Shown: piece after piece, positions 1 through 5,123 of the stretch
Layout of the letters: each line of letters opens with the position of its first letter
Numbering within the stretch: position 1 is the first letter of the stretch
DNA from: Thioalkalivibrio sp.
Lineage (GTDB): Bacteria; Pseudomonadota; Gammaproteobacteria; Ectothiorhodospirales; Ectothiorhodospiraceae
DNA length: 5,123 nt
Assembly: GCA_003563455.1 (NCBI GenBank)
Contig: PWRV01000271.1
Location: 1-5,123, forward strand
Direction: 5' to 3'
Translations under genes and position numbers: made by a program
Notes under the pieces: generated by a model
The model's database searches: none
Told to the model about the DNA's origin: nothing
Seen by the model: the letters and a program-made list of their open reading frames with translations, nothing else

Positions 1-1391
1 AGGGTCTGGACGAGGCCCTGCAGGGCCGCCTGTCGGATGTGGTCAAGGCCGGGGAGCTCGAGGGCGAAGCCGGCTCGACGCTGTTGATCCCGGCGCCGGC
101 CAAGGGGGCGGCTGCCACGGTGCTGGTGGGGCTGGGGCCGAAGAAGGACTTCGCCGCCAAGGCCGTGCGCAAGGCGTGCAAGGCGCTGGCCGGGCTGGTA
201 GTGGAACGTCCGGCGAATACGATCGCGATCGCCGTCGACGACCTGCTGCCGACGGAGGAAAGCATTGGCTGGCTGGTACAGACGCTGGTGTTCGCGATCG
301 GGGATGCGGGCTACCGATACGCGGAGTACAAGGGCAAGGAAAAGGTGAAGCCGGTCCGGTTGAAGAACGTGGTGCTGTGCGTGACGGAGGAGCAGGCGGC
401 GGAGGCCGAGCGGGCCTGCGCGGAGGCGGAGGCCATCCTGACGGGAGCGCACCACACCCGCGACCTCGGCAACGCCCCGCCCAACGTGATTCACCCCGAG
501 GCACTCGCCGATGCGGCCCGCGAACTGGCAGGAAAGCACAAGAAGCTGAAGGCCACCGTGCTGGACGAGAAGGAGCTGAAGAAGCTCGGCGCGAACGCGA
601 TCCTGGCGGTCGGCCAGGGTTCGGAGCGACCGCCGCGCCTGATCGCCCTGGAATACAGCGGTGCCGGCAAGGACGAGGCCCCGATCGTGCTGGTCGGCAA
701 GGGCATCACCTTCGACACCGGCGGGATCTCGCTGAAGCCGGGCGAAGCAATGGACGAGATGAAATACGACATGTGTGGCGCGGCGACGGTGCTCGGCGTG
801 ATGACCGCGGTCTGCGAGCTGAAGCTGCCGCTGAACGTCGTCGGGGTGGTCACAAGCGCCGAGAACATGCCGGACGGCCGCGCGTGCCGGCCGGGGGACA
901 TCATCACCACCCTGTCCGGCCAGACGGTCGAGATCCTGAATACCGACGCCGAGGGCCGGCTGGTGCTCTGCGACGCGCTGACCTGGGTCGAACGCTTCAA
1001 GCCGAAGGCCGTGATCGATATCGCCACCCTGACCGGCGCCTGCATCATCGCACTGGGTCATCAGGCGAGCGCGGTACTGGGTAACGACGACGACCTTGTG
1101 CAGGCACTGAAGGCAGCCGGGACCGCCACCTACGATCGCGCCTGGGAACTCCCCCTCTGGGACGAATACCAGGAGCAGCTGAAGAGCAACTTCGCCGACA
1201 TGGCGAACATCGGCGGCCGTCCCGCCGGGACGATCACCGCGGCCTGCTTCCTCTCTCGCTTTGCCGAGAAATACCCGTGGGCGCACCTCGACATCGCCGG
1301 GGTTGCCTGGAAGAGCGGGAAGGAAAAGGGTGCGACCGGCCGGCCTGTGCCATTGCTGGTGCGCTATCTGCTGGATCAGGTCAGCCACTGA
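1..1391 (+). CDS. pepA: Leucyl aminopeptidase PepA (M17 family), 5' end missing
   Basis: A cytosolic two-metal aminopeptidase that removes N-terminal residues, with a preference for leucine, during peptide turnover; family members are hexamers. The first complete codon is at 3 and the frame is open to the window edge, so the start lies upstream. Alignment with E. coli PepA suggests about 33 missing residues; the GTG at 39 is an internal valine codon. The N-terminal macro-like domain is followed by the catalytic domain. Expected catalytic and metal residues are present: Lys 699-701 and Asp 714-716 in GKGITFD, Lys 735-737, Asp 768-770 in KYDMCGAA, and the M17 signature NTDAEGR at 939-959, giving the metal Asp and Glu and the catalytic Arg. 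The C-terminal run SNFADMANIGGRP is also typical. Nothing appears broken, so an active enzyme is expected. holC follows after 29 bases, suggesting one transcript. E. coli PepA also binds DNA; this window does not show whether that holds here. Confidence 0.97.
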   Translation, partial: GLDEALQGRLSDVVKAGELEGEAGSTLLIPAPAKGAAATVLVGLGPKKDFAAKAVRKACKALAGLVVERPANTIAIAVDDLLPTEESIGWLVQTLVFAIGDAGYRYAEYKGKEKVKPVRLKNVVLCVTEEQAAEAERACAEAEAILTGAHHTRDLGNAPPNVIHPEALADAARELAGKHKKLKATVLDEKELKKLGANAILAVGQGSERPPRLIALEYSGAGKDEAPIVLVGKGITFDTGGISLKPGEAMDEMKYDMCGAATVLGVMTAVCELKLPLNVVGVVTSAENMPDGRACRPGDIITTLSGQTVEILNTDAEGRLVLCDALTWVERFKPKAVIDIATLTGACIIALGHQASAVLGNDDDLVQALKAAGTATYDRAWELPLWDEYQEQLKSNFADMANIGGRPAGTITAACFLSRFAEKYPWAHLDIAGVAWKSGKEKGATGRPVPLLVRYLLDQVSH

Positions 1392-1408
1392 GCGCCGGCG
1401 CCGAAGCC

Positions 1409-1413
1409 GAGGG
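1409..1413 (+). promoter_or_regulatory. Ribosome binding site of holC
   Basis: GAGGG lies 7 bases before the GTG at 1421. It decides the holC start: the open frame extends upstream into pepA, but only this GTG has a Shine-Dalgarno sequence at good spacing and begins the protein at the conserved TFYLL strand. The site lies in the pepA-holC gap. Confidence 0.65.
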
Positions 1414-1420
1414 CCTGCGC

Positions 1421-1846
1421 GTGACCCGCGTTACCTTCTACCTGCTGGCGAGCGCGGAGGAGCGCGCACGCCAGCGCTTCGCCTGTCGCCTCGCGCGCAA
1501 GGCGCACGGGCTCGGCCAGCGGGTGCACATCCACACCCGGGACGCACGGGCCACGCAGGAGCTCGACCAGCTGTTGTGGACCTTCGAGGACACGGCCTTC
1601 CTGCCGCACAGCACCGAGGTGGACGACCCCGACAGTCCTGTAACGCTGCACGAGGCCGCATCACCCCGCGACCGCTGCGACGTGCTGATCAATCTCGCCG
1701 ACGCGCTGCCCGACTATTTCGGGCGTTTCCAGCGGATCGCGGACCTGGTTGGGGGGGACGAGACCGCCCGCGCCCGCGGCCGCGAGCGCTACCGCTTCTT
1801 CCGGGAACGCGGCTACCCGCTGGAACACCATGAGATCGCCAACTGA
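1421..1846 (+). CDS. holC: DNA polymerase III chi subunit (HolC)
   Basis: Chi is a small clamp-loader accessory protein. It pairs with psi (HolD) and binds the C-terminal tail of SSB, tethering the replicase to single-stranded DNA. The product is 141 residues from the GTG start (E. coli, 147). Family landmarks in order are TFYLL (5-9), a basic helix with ARKAHGLGQRVHI (25-37), LDQLLWTFEDTAFLPH (48-63), DVLINL (87-92) and RERYRFFRERGYPL (121-134). Residues matching the E. coli SSB-tail pocket are kept: Trp53, Phe60, Arg121 and Tyr124, corresponding to W57, F64, R128 and Y131. SSB binding is therefore likely intact. The same frame is open back to 1277, but that extension lies inside pepA and has no chi homology. 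holC sits 29 bases after pepA and is probably read from the same transcript. Unlike in E. coli, valS does not follow directly. Confidence 0.93.
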   Translation: MTRVTFYLLASAEERARQRFACRLARKAHGLGQRVHIHTRDARATQELDQLLWTFEDTAFLPHSTEVDDPDSPVTLHEAASPRDRCDVLINLADALPDYFGRFQRIADLVGGDETARARGRERYRFFRERGYPLEHHEIAN

Positions 1847-1892
1847 AGCCCGCAGCCGCCCCGGTTGCGAGCGCATCGGCCCGGTCGCTGCA

Positions 1893-1920
1893 TAACAAAG
1901 GCCCCGGACAAGCCGGGGCC
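1893..1920 (-). terminator. Intrinsic terminator of the minus-strand small RNA
   Basis: Read on the minus strand, GGCCCCGG (1920-1913) and CCGGGGCC (1907-1900) form a perfect 8-pair stem with loop CUUGU, followed at once by UUUGUUAU (1899-1892). This is a normal rho-independent terminator for leftward transcription. Read on the plus strand, the hairpin is followed by AACCGCTTC with no T run, so it is a poor terminator for holC, although the stem might still protect the 3' end of a holC message. Confidence 0.72.
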
Positions 1921-1935
1921 AACCGCTTCACCGCC

Positions 1936-1949
1936 TGGAGGAGACTCCA
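1936..1949 (-). other. Short RNA hairpin carrying a CUCCUCC (anti-Shine-Dalgarno) segment
   Basis: Read on the minus strand, UGGAG (1949-1945) pairs with CUCCA (1940-1936) around a UCUC loop. Loop and 3' arm together spell UCUCCUCCA, complementary to a strong Shine-Dalgarno sequence. C/U-rich loops of this kind are the target-binding part of several proteobacterial small RNAs. The stem has only five pairs, so it may open easily. The role is inferred. Confidence 0.4.
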
Positions 1950-1988
1950 TTGCCCCCTGTCACCACCTTCGCTGCCAGTGGGCGATCC

Positions 1989-2018
1989 GGAAGGGGAAAC
2001 ACCCTGTTCACCCATTCC
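1989..2018 (-). other. 5' stem-loop of the candidate small RNA
   Basis: Read on the minus strand, GGAAUGGG (2018-2011) pairs with CCCCUUCC (1996-1989) with one U/C mismatch. After a single unpaired U, GAACA (2009-2005) pairs with UGUUU (2001-1997), including one G-U pair, around a GGG loop. This nearly continuous stem starts within about four bases of the predicted transcription start, where small RNAs often carry a stabilising hairpin. Confidence 0.5.
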
Positions 2019-2027
2019 TTATCTCTG

Positions 2028-2056
2028 AAACTAGACCCTGCCTCATCGAAAGTCAA
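2028..2056 (-). promoter_or_regulatory. Sigma70-type promoter of the candidate small RNA
   Basis: On the minus strand, the -35 box TTGACT (2056-2051) differs from consensus at one base. Exactly 17 bases later comes TAGTTT (2033-2028), matching the -10 consensus at the key T1, A2 and T6 positions. The predicted start is an A at 2022 or 2020. The surrounding 2020-2100 is clearly richer in A and T than the genes on either side. The box spacing and the terminator about 100 bases beyond support each other. Confidence 0.55.
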
Positions 2057-2068
2057 TAGATCGATCTA
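2057..2068. promoter_or_regulatory. Perfect 12-base palindrome next to the -35 box, possible operator
   Basis: TAGATCGATCTA equals its own reverse complement and directly abuts the -35 box of the minus-strand promoter. Its centre at 2062.5 lies near -41.5 from the predicted start, the position of class II activators. It contains two overlapping GATC sequences, so adenine methylation could affect it if the host has a Dam-type enzyme. The binding protein is unknown. Confidence 0.4.
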
Positions 2069-2186
2069 AATCCGATTGTGCCACATGCGGGATATGAATA
2101 GACCGGCCGATCCAGTCCGGGTGATAACGTCTCGTTGCCGCCAGCCCCGCCGATGCACGGATGCGGCTCAGGGCATGGCCGTCCCG

Positions 2187-2208
2187 CAGCCGTTATAATG
2201 CGCGGCTG
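2187..2208 (+). promoter_or_regulatory. Promoter -10 region of valS within an inverted repeat
   Basis: A perfect TATAAT lies at 2194-2199, 31 bases before the valS start codon, predicting transcription from about 2205-2209 and a leader of roughly 25 bases. No TTGACA-like box is found at 15 to 19 bases upstream (the 17-base position reads GGGCAT), and there is no TG extension. The -10 box is framed by CAGCCG (2187-2192) and CGGCTG (2203-2208), an exact 6-base inverted repeat, and CGGCT occurs once more at 2164-2168. This may be an operator or chance in GC-rich DNA. Confidence 0.5.
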
Positions 2209-2230
2209 ATTCCCAGCCCCCCGGCCCGTC

Positions 2231-4996
2231 ATGGACAAGAGTTTCGACCCGCGCGCGATCGAGCAGGACCTTTACCGTCAGTGGGAGGAAAGCGGCTGTT
2301 TCGCGGTGCGGCCGGAGGGGGCCCCGCCCTATTGCATCCTGCTGCCGCCGCCGAACGTCACCGGCACCCTGCACATGGGGCATGCCTTCCAGCACACGCT
2401 GATGGACGCGTTGATCCGGCATCGGCGGATGCGCGGCGACGCGACCCTCTGGCAGGGCGGTACCGACCACGCGGGCATTGCCACGCAGATGGTCGTGGAA
2501 CGACGGCTGGCGGCCGAGGGCAGGAGCCGTCACGAACTCGGGCGCGAGGCCTTCGTCGAAGCTGTCTGGGACTGGAAGGAACACTCGGGCGGCACGATCT
2601 CCCGCCAGATGCGCCGGCTCGGCAACTCCATCGACTGGTCGCGCGAGCGCTTCACGATGGACGAAGGACTGTCGAACGCGGTCACCGAGGTCTTCGTCCG
2701 CCTGCACGAGGAGGGCCTGATCTACCGCGGCAAGCGCCTGGTGAACTGGGACCCGGTGCTGCACACCGCAGTCTCCGACCTCGAAGTGTTGTCGGAGGAG
2801 GAGCAGGGCTCGCTGTGGCACTTCCGCTATCCGCTGGCGGATGGCTCCGGTCACCTCGTCGTGGCCACGACACGTCCCGAAACCATGCTCGGCGATACGG
2901 CGGTCGCGGTGCATCCGGAGGACGAACGCTACCGGCACCTGATCGGGCAGCAGGTGGAACTGCCACTGACCGGCCGGACGATCCCGGTGATCGCCGACGA
3001 CTACGTGGACCCGGAATTCGGCAGCGGCTGCGTGAAGATCACGCCCGCGCACGATTTCAACGACTACGCCGTGGGCATGCGGCACGGCCTGACGCTGATC
3101 AACATCTTCACCAATGACGCGTCGCTGAACGAGAATGCCCCGCAGGCCTATCGGGGGCTGGATCGCTTCGAGGCCCGCAAGCGCGTTGTCGCCGACATGG
3201 AGGCGGCCGGGCTGCTCGAGAAGGTTGCCGACCACCGGCTGATGGTCCCGCGCGGCGACCGCAGTGGCGCGGTCATCGAGCCCTACCTGACCGACCAGTG
3301 GTACGTGAAGGCCGGCCCCCTGGCCGAACCCGCGATCCGGGCGGTCGAGGACGGACGCATCCGGTTTGTACCGGAGAACTGGTCGAAGACCTACTTCGAG
3401 TGGATGCGCAACATCGAGGACTGGTGCATCTCGCGCCAGATCTGGTGGGGCCACCGCATCCCTGCGTGGTACGACGCGGACGGCAATGTCTTCGTCGGAC
3501 GCTCCGAGGTCGAGGTCCGCGAGCGTCACGCGCTGAGCGCCGAAGTCAGGCTGGTGCGGGACGCGGACGTGCTGGACACCTGGTTCAGCTCCGCGCTGTG
3601 GGCGTTTTCCACGCTGGGCTGGCCGGAGCAGACCCCGGAACTGCGCCGCTTCTACCCGACCAGCGTGCTGGTCACGGGCTTCGACATCATCTTCTTCTGG
3701 GTCGCCCGGATGATCATGATGGGACTCAAGTTCATGGACGACGTGCCCTTCCGCGAGATCTACATCACCGGCCTGATCCGCGACTCCGAGGGGCAGAAGA
3801 TGTCGAAGTCGAAGGGCAACGTGCTCGACCCGATCGACCTGATCGACGGGATCACGCTCGATGCCCTGCTCGAGAAACGCACCTCCGGCCTGATGCAGCC
3901 GCAGATGGCCAAGCGGATCGCGAAGGCGACGCGCGGGCAGTTCCCGGAGGGCATCCCCGCCTTCGGCACCGACGCGCTCCGCTTCACCCTGTCGGCGCTC
4001 GCCACGACCGGACGCGATATCAAGTTCGACCTCGGGCGCATCGAGGGCTACCGCAACTTCTGCAACAAGCTCTGGAATGCCGCGCGCTTCGTGCTGATGA
4101 ACGTCCAGGATCAGGACACCGGTCTTGGCCCGGAACACCGCCAGCCGACGCTGGCCGACCGCTGGATCATGGATCGTCTGCATGCCACCGCCGCTGCGGT
4201 AACCGCGCACTACGAAAGCTACCGCTTCGACCTCGCCGCGCAGACGCTGTATGACTTCACCTGGCATGACTACTGCGATTGGTACCTCGAGCTGAGCAAG
4301 CCGGTGTTGAATGGCGACGCGGATGCTTCGGTAAAGCGGGCCACGCGGCATACGCTGGTGCAGGTACTCGAGGCGCTGCTGCGGTTGCTGCACCCGATGA
4401 TGCCGTTCATCACCGAGGCGATCTGGCGGGACGTGAAGGGGCCGGCGGGTGTCGAAGGCCGTTTCCTGGTCGAACGGCCGTGGGTGGCGGCAGACGACTT
4501 CCCCGCGGATCTGACGGCGCGCGCGGAGCTCGAGTGGGTGCAGGGCTTCATCACCGGCCTGCGGCGGATCCGTGCCGAGATGGACATCGCGCCGAGCAAG
4601 GCCCTGCCCGTCCTGGTCCGTAACTGGTCGGAGACCGACCAGGCCCGCTATCTCGCGCACCGGCCGCTGATCGACTTCCTGGCACGCCCGGAATCCGTGA
4701 CCTGGCTCAATGCGGACGAGGACGCCCCGGAATCGGCCCTGGCACCGGTGGGCGAAATGCGCCTGTTGATCCCGCTTGCCGGGCTGATCGACCGGGACGC
4801 GGAGATCGCGCGGCTGGAGAAGGAGATCGGGAAGCTGGAGAAGAACCTCCAGCAGAGCGAGGCGCGGCTGGCGAACGAAAGCTTCGTCGCGCGCGCGCCC
4901 GAGGCGGTCGTGAACAAGGAACGCGCCCGGGTCGCGGAAATGCGCGCCGCCCGCACCGATCTCGGCGCCCAGCTCGAGCGCATCCGGCGGCTGTAG
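2231..4996 (+). CDS. valS: Valine--tRNA ligase (ValRS)
   Basis: A class I aminoacyl-tRNA synthetase that charges tRNA-Val with valine in the cytoplasm and hydrolyses mischarged Thr-tRNA-Val. The product has 921 residues, against 951 in E. coli; the difference comes mainly from shorter loops in the editing and connective regions. Domains in order: the Rossmann core with PPPNVTGTLHMGH (HIGH-type motif at 48-51); the CP1 editing domain with TTRPE at 213-217 and HDFNDY at 274-279; the core resumes with DTWFSS at 449-454 and KMSKS at 523-527; the anticodon-binding helical domain from about 600; and the C-terminal coiled coil at about 853-921, ending with NESFVARAPEAVV and a charged helix. All key motifs are intact. 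The ATG at 2231 matches the E. coli N-terminus (FDPRAIEQDLYRQWE), so it is the start despite no visible Shine-Dalgarno sequence; the next in-frame start would remove that conserved block. The last Leu codon and TAG stop lie inside a repeat element. Confidence 0.98.
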   Translation: MDKSFDPRAIEQDLYRQWEESGCFAVRPEGAPPYCILLPPPNVTGTLHMGHAFQHTLMDALIRHRRMRGDATLWQGGTDHAGIATQMVVERRLAAEGRSRHELGREAFVEAVWDWKEHSGGTISRQMRRLGNSIDWSRERFTMDEGLSNAVTEVFVRLHEEGLIYRGKRLVNWDPVLHTAVSDLEVLSEEEQGSLWHFRYPLADGSGHLVVATTRPETMLGDTAVAVHPEDERYRHLIGQQVELPLTGRTIPVIADDYVDPEFGSGCVKITPAHDFNDYAVGMRHGLTLINIFTNDASLNENAPQAYRGLDRFEARKRVVADMEAAGLLEKVADHRLMVPRGDRSGAVIEPYLTDQWYVKAGPLAEPAIRAVEDGRIRFVPENWSKTYFEWMRNIEDWCISRQIWWGHRIPAWYDADGNVFVGRSEVEVRERHALSAEVRLVRDADVLDTWFSSALWAFSTLGWPEQTPELRRFYPTSVLVTGFDIIFFWVARMIMMGLKFMDDVPFREIYITGLIRDSEGQKMSKSKGNVLDPIDLIDGITLDALLEKRTSGLMQPQMAKRIAKATRGQFPEGIPAFGTDALRFTLSALATTGRDIKFDLGRIEGYRNFCNKLWNAARFVLMNVQDQDTGLGPEHRQPTLADRWIMDRLHATAAAVTAHYESYRFDLAAQTLYDFTWHDYCDWYLELSKPVLNGDADASVKRATRHTLVQVLEALLRLLHPMMPFITEAIWRDVKGPAGVEGRFLVERPWVAADDFPADLTARAELEWVQGFITGLRRIRAEMDIAPSKALPVLVRNWSETDQARYLAHRPLIDFLARPESVTWLNADEDAPESALAPVGEMRLLIPLAGLIDRDAEIARLEKEIGKLEKNLQQSEARLANESFVARAPEAVVNKERARVAEMRAARTDLGAQLERIRRL

Positions 4997-5059
4997 GAGG
5001 CGAACCCTCCCGCCGATTCCGACGCCGGGGAGGATCGGCCAGAGGCTGGCCTCCTACAG
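4991..5059. repeat. REP/MITE-like palindromic repeat, copy 1, overlapping the valS stop
   Basis: The 69-base element is bounded by an exact 10-base inverted repeat, CTGTAGGAGG (4991-5000) and CCTCCTACAG (5050-5059). Inside is a 6-pair hairpin, GGCCAG (5037-5042) and CTGGCC (5046-5051), with loop AGG. The left hairpin, perfect in copy 2, is eroded here: GGCG still pairs with CGCC, but the next pairs are lost. The element begins in the last valS codon. It has no T run, so it would not be a classical terminator, but folded RNA here could define or protect the valS 3' end. Confidence 0.75.
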
Positions 5060-5075
5060 CGTTCGCCCGGGCCTC

Positions 5076-5123
5076 CTGTAGGAGGCGAGCCCCCTCGCCG
5101 ATTCCGGCGCCGGGGAAGATCGG
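5076..5123. repeat. REP/MITE-like palindromic repeat, copy 2, cut by window end
   Basis: A direct repeat of 4991-5038, offset by 85 bases, with 43 of 48 positions identical. Its left hairpin is perfect: GGCGAG (5084-5089) pairs with CTCGCC (5094-5099) around CCCC. The right half, including the expected terminal CCTCCTACAG, lies beyond the window. Between the copies is a 16-base spacer (5060-5075) holding the palindrome GCCCGGGC (5065-5072). Confidence 0.75.

Larger units (their letters stand above)
1893..2022 (-). ncRNA. Candidate small RNA gene between holC and valS, family unknown
   Basis: A stand-alone transcription unit of about 130 bases is predicted on the minus strand. The predicted start is about 2020-2022, six to eight bases after the TAGTTT -10 box, and the end is the U run after the hairpin at 1900-1920. 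Inside lie, in order, a long 5' stem-loop (2018-1989), a middle region with at most weak pairing, a short hairpin exposing UCUC and followed by CUCCA (1949-1936), and the terminator. No convincing reading frame fills it: the frame starting at 2015 has no spaced ribosome site and runs through the terminator into the back of holC. The unit converges on holC and diverges from valS. I compared it by eye with 6S RNA, 4.5S RNA and CsrA-sponge RNAs and saw no match. Two ANGGA motifs (AAGGA near the 5' end and ATGGA at about 1951-1947) are too few to call a CsrA sponge. The layout is seen; the function as a regulatory RNA is inferred. Confidence 0.55.

Noticed and set aside
122..129. GCTGGTGG, identical to the E. 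coli Chi octamer
   Set aside because: It sits in pepA codons for common residues, is expected by chance in GC-rich DNA, and the host's Chi sequence is unknown.
1900..1920. The hairpin read as a plus-strand terminator for pepA-holC
   Set aside because: No T run follows on the plus strand, while the minus strand has UUUGUUAU directly after the stem.
1689..2015. A 108-codon minus-strand frame starting inside the candidate small RNA
   Set aside because: The AAGGA touches its ATG with no spacing, the frame passes through the terminator and covers the back of holC, and the product looks like low-complexity GC shadow.
1893..2022. Small RNA as 6S, 4.5S (SRP) RNA or a CsrA sponge
   Set aside because: It lacks the long closing stem and bubble of 6S and the conserved GGAAGCAGCC loop of SRP RNA. 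CCGGAAGG on the plus strand is only a short resemblance, and it has just two ANGGA motifs.
1865..2059. A 64-codon plus-strand frame in the holC-valS gap
   Set aside because: It has no ribosome site, a composition unlike the neighbouring genes, and runs through the terminator hairpin and the opposing promoter.
1950..2069. A 39-codon plus-strand frame starting at TTG 1950 with GGAGGAG six bases upstream
   Set aside because: The ribosome-site match is striking, but the frame uses rare codons (CGA, AGG, AGA, TTA, CTA), has no homology I recognise and overlaps the candidate small RNA. The purine run is more simply the complement of its C/U-rich hairpin.
2077..2085. Short palindrome TGTG-C-CACA upstream of the small-RNA promoter
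   Set aside because: Only four bases per arm and no match to a full CRP/FNR-type site; expected by chance.
2168..4660. An 830-codon open frame on the minus strand, antisense to valS
   Set aside because: Long antisense frames are common opposite GC-rich genes because codon bias removes stops. The translation is rich in Arg, His, Val and Asp and has no recognisable domain, and valS on the other strand is certain.

Overview
This window reads as a chromosomal piece of a GC-rich gammaproteobacterium. The coding DNA is GC-rich, and PepA, HolC and ValS all align along their length with the Escherichia coli proteins. The order pepA-holC-valS is the classical gammaproteobacterial arrangement. Structured repeats starting CTGTAGGAGGCGAG, of the REP/MITE kind, are seen in free-living GC-rich gammaproteobacteria. 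An Ectothiorhodospiraceae/Chromatiales-type host is a guess; nothing here fixes the genus.

Layout. Positions 1-1391 hold pepA (leucyl aminopeptidase, M17), cut at its 5' end by the window edge. After 29 bases, holC (DNA polymerase III chi subunit) runs from 1421 to 1846 and is probably co-transcribed with pepA. The gap 1847-2230 (384 bases) separates holC from valS. The valine-tRNA ligase gene valS fills 2231-4996. Positions 4991-5123 hold two direct copies of a palindromic repeat; the first overlaps the valS stop codon and the second runs off the window.

The holC-valS gap is the most interesting part. On the minus strand it holds, in the right order and spacing, a sigma70-like promoter (TTGACT, 17 bases, TAGTTT), a structured stretch of about 130 bases with no convincing reading frame, and a GC-rich hairpin followed by UUUGUUAU. 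This is the layout of a stand-alone small RNA gene, transcribed toward holC and ending about 45 bases past the holC stop. A perfect 12-base palindrome abuts its -35 box, centred near -41.5 from the predicted start, as expected for a class II activator site. I do not recognise the RNA as a member of a known family.

The three protein genes are housekeeping functions: peptide turnover, coupling of the replicase clamp loader to SSB, and tRNA charging. In E. coli holC and valS are tightly linked. Here the insertion of the small-RNA locus separates them, and valS has its own promoter-like TATAAT 32 bases before its start codon.
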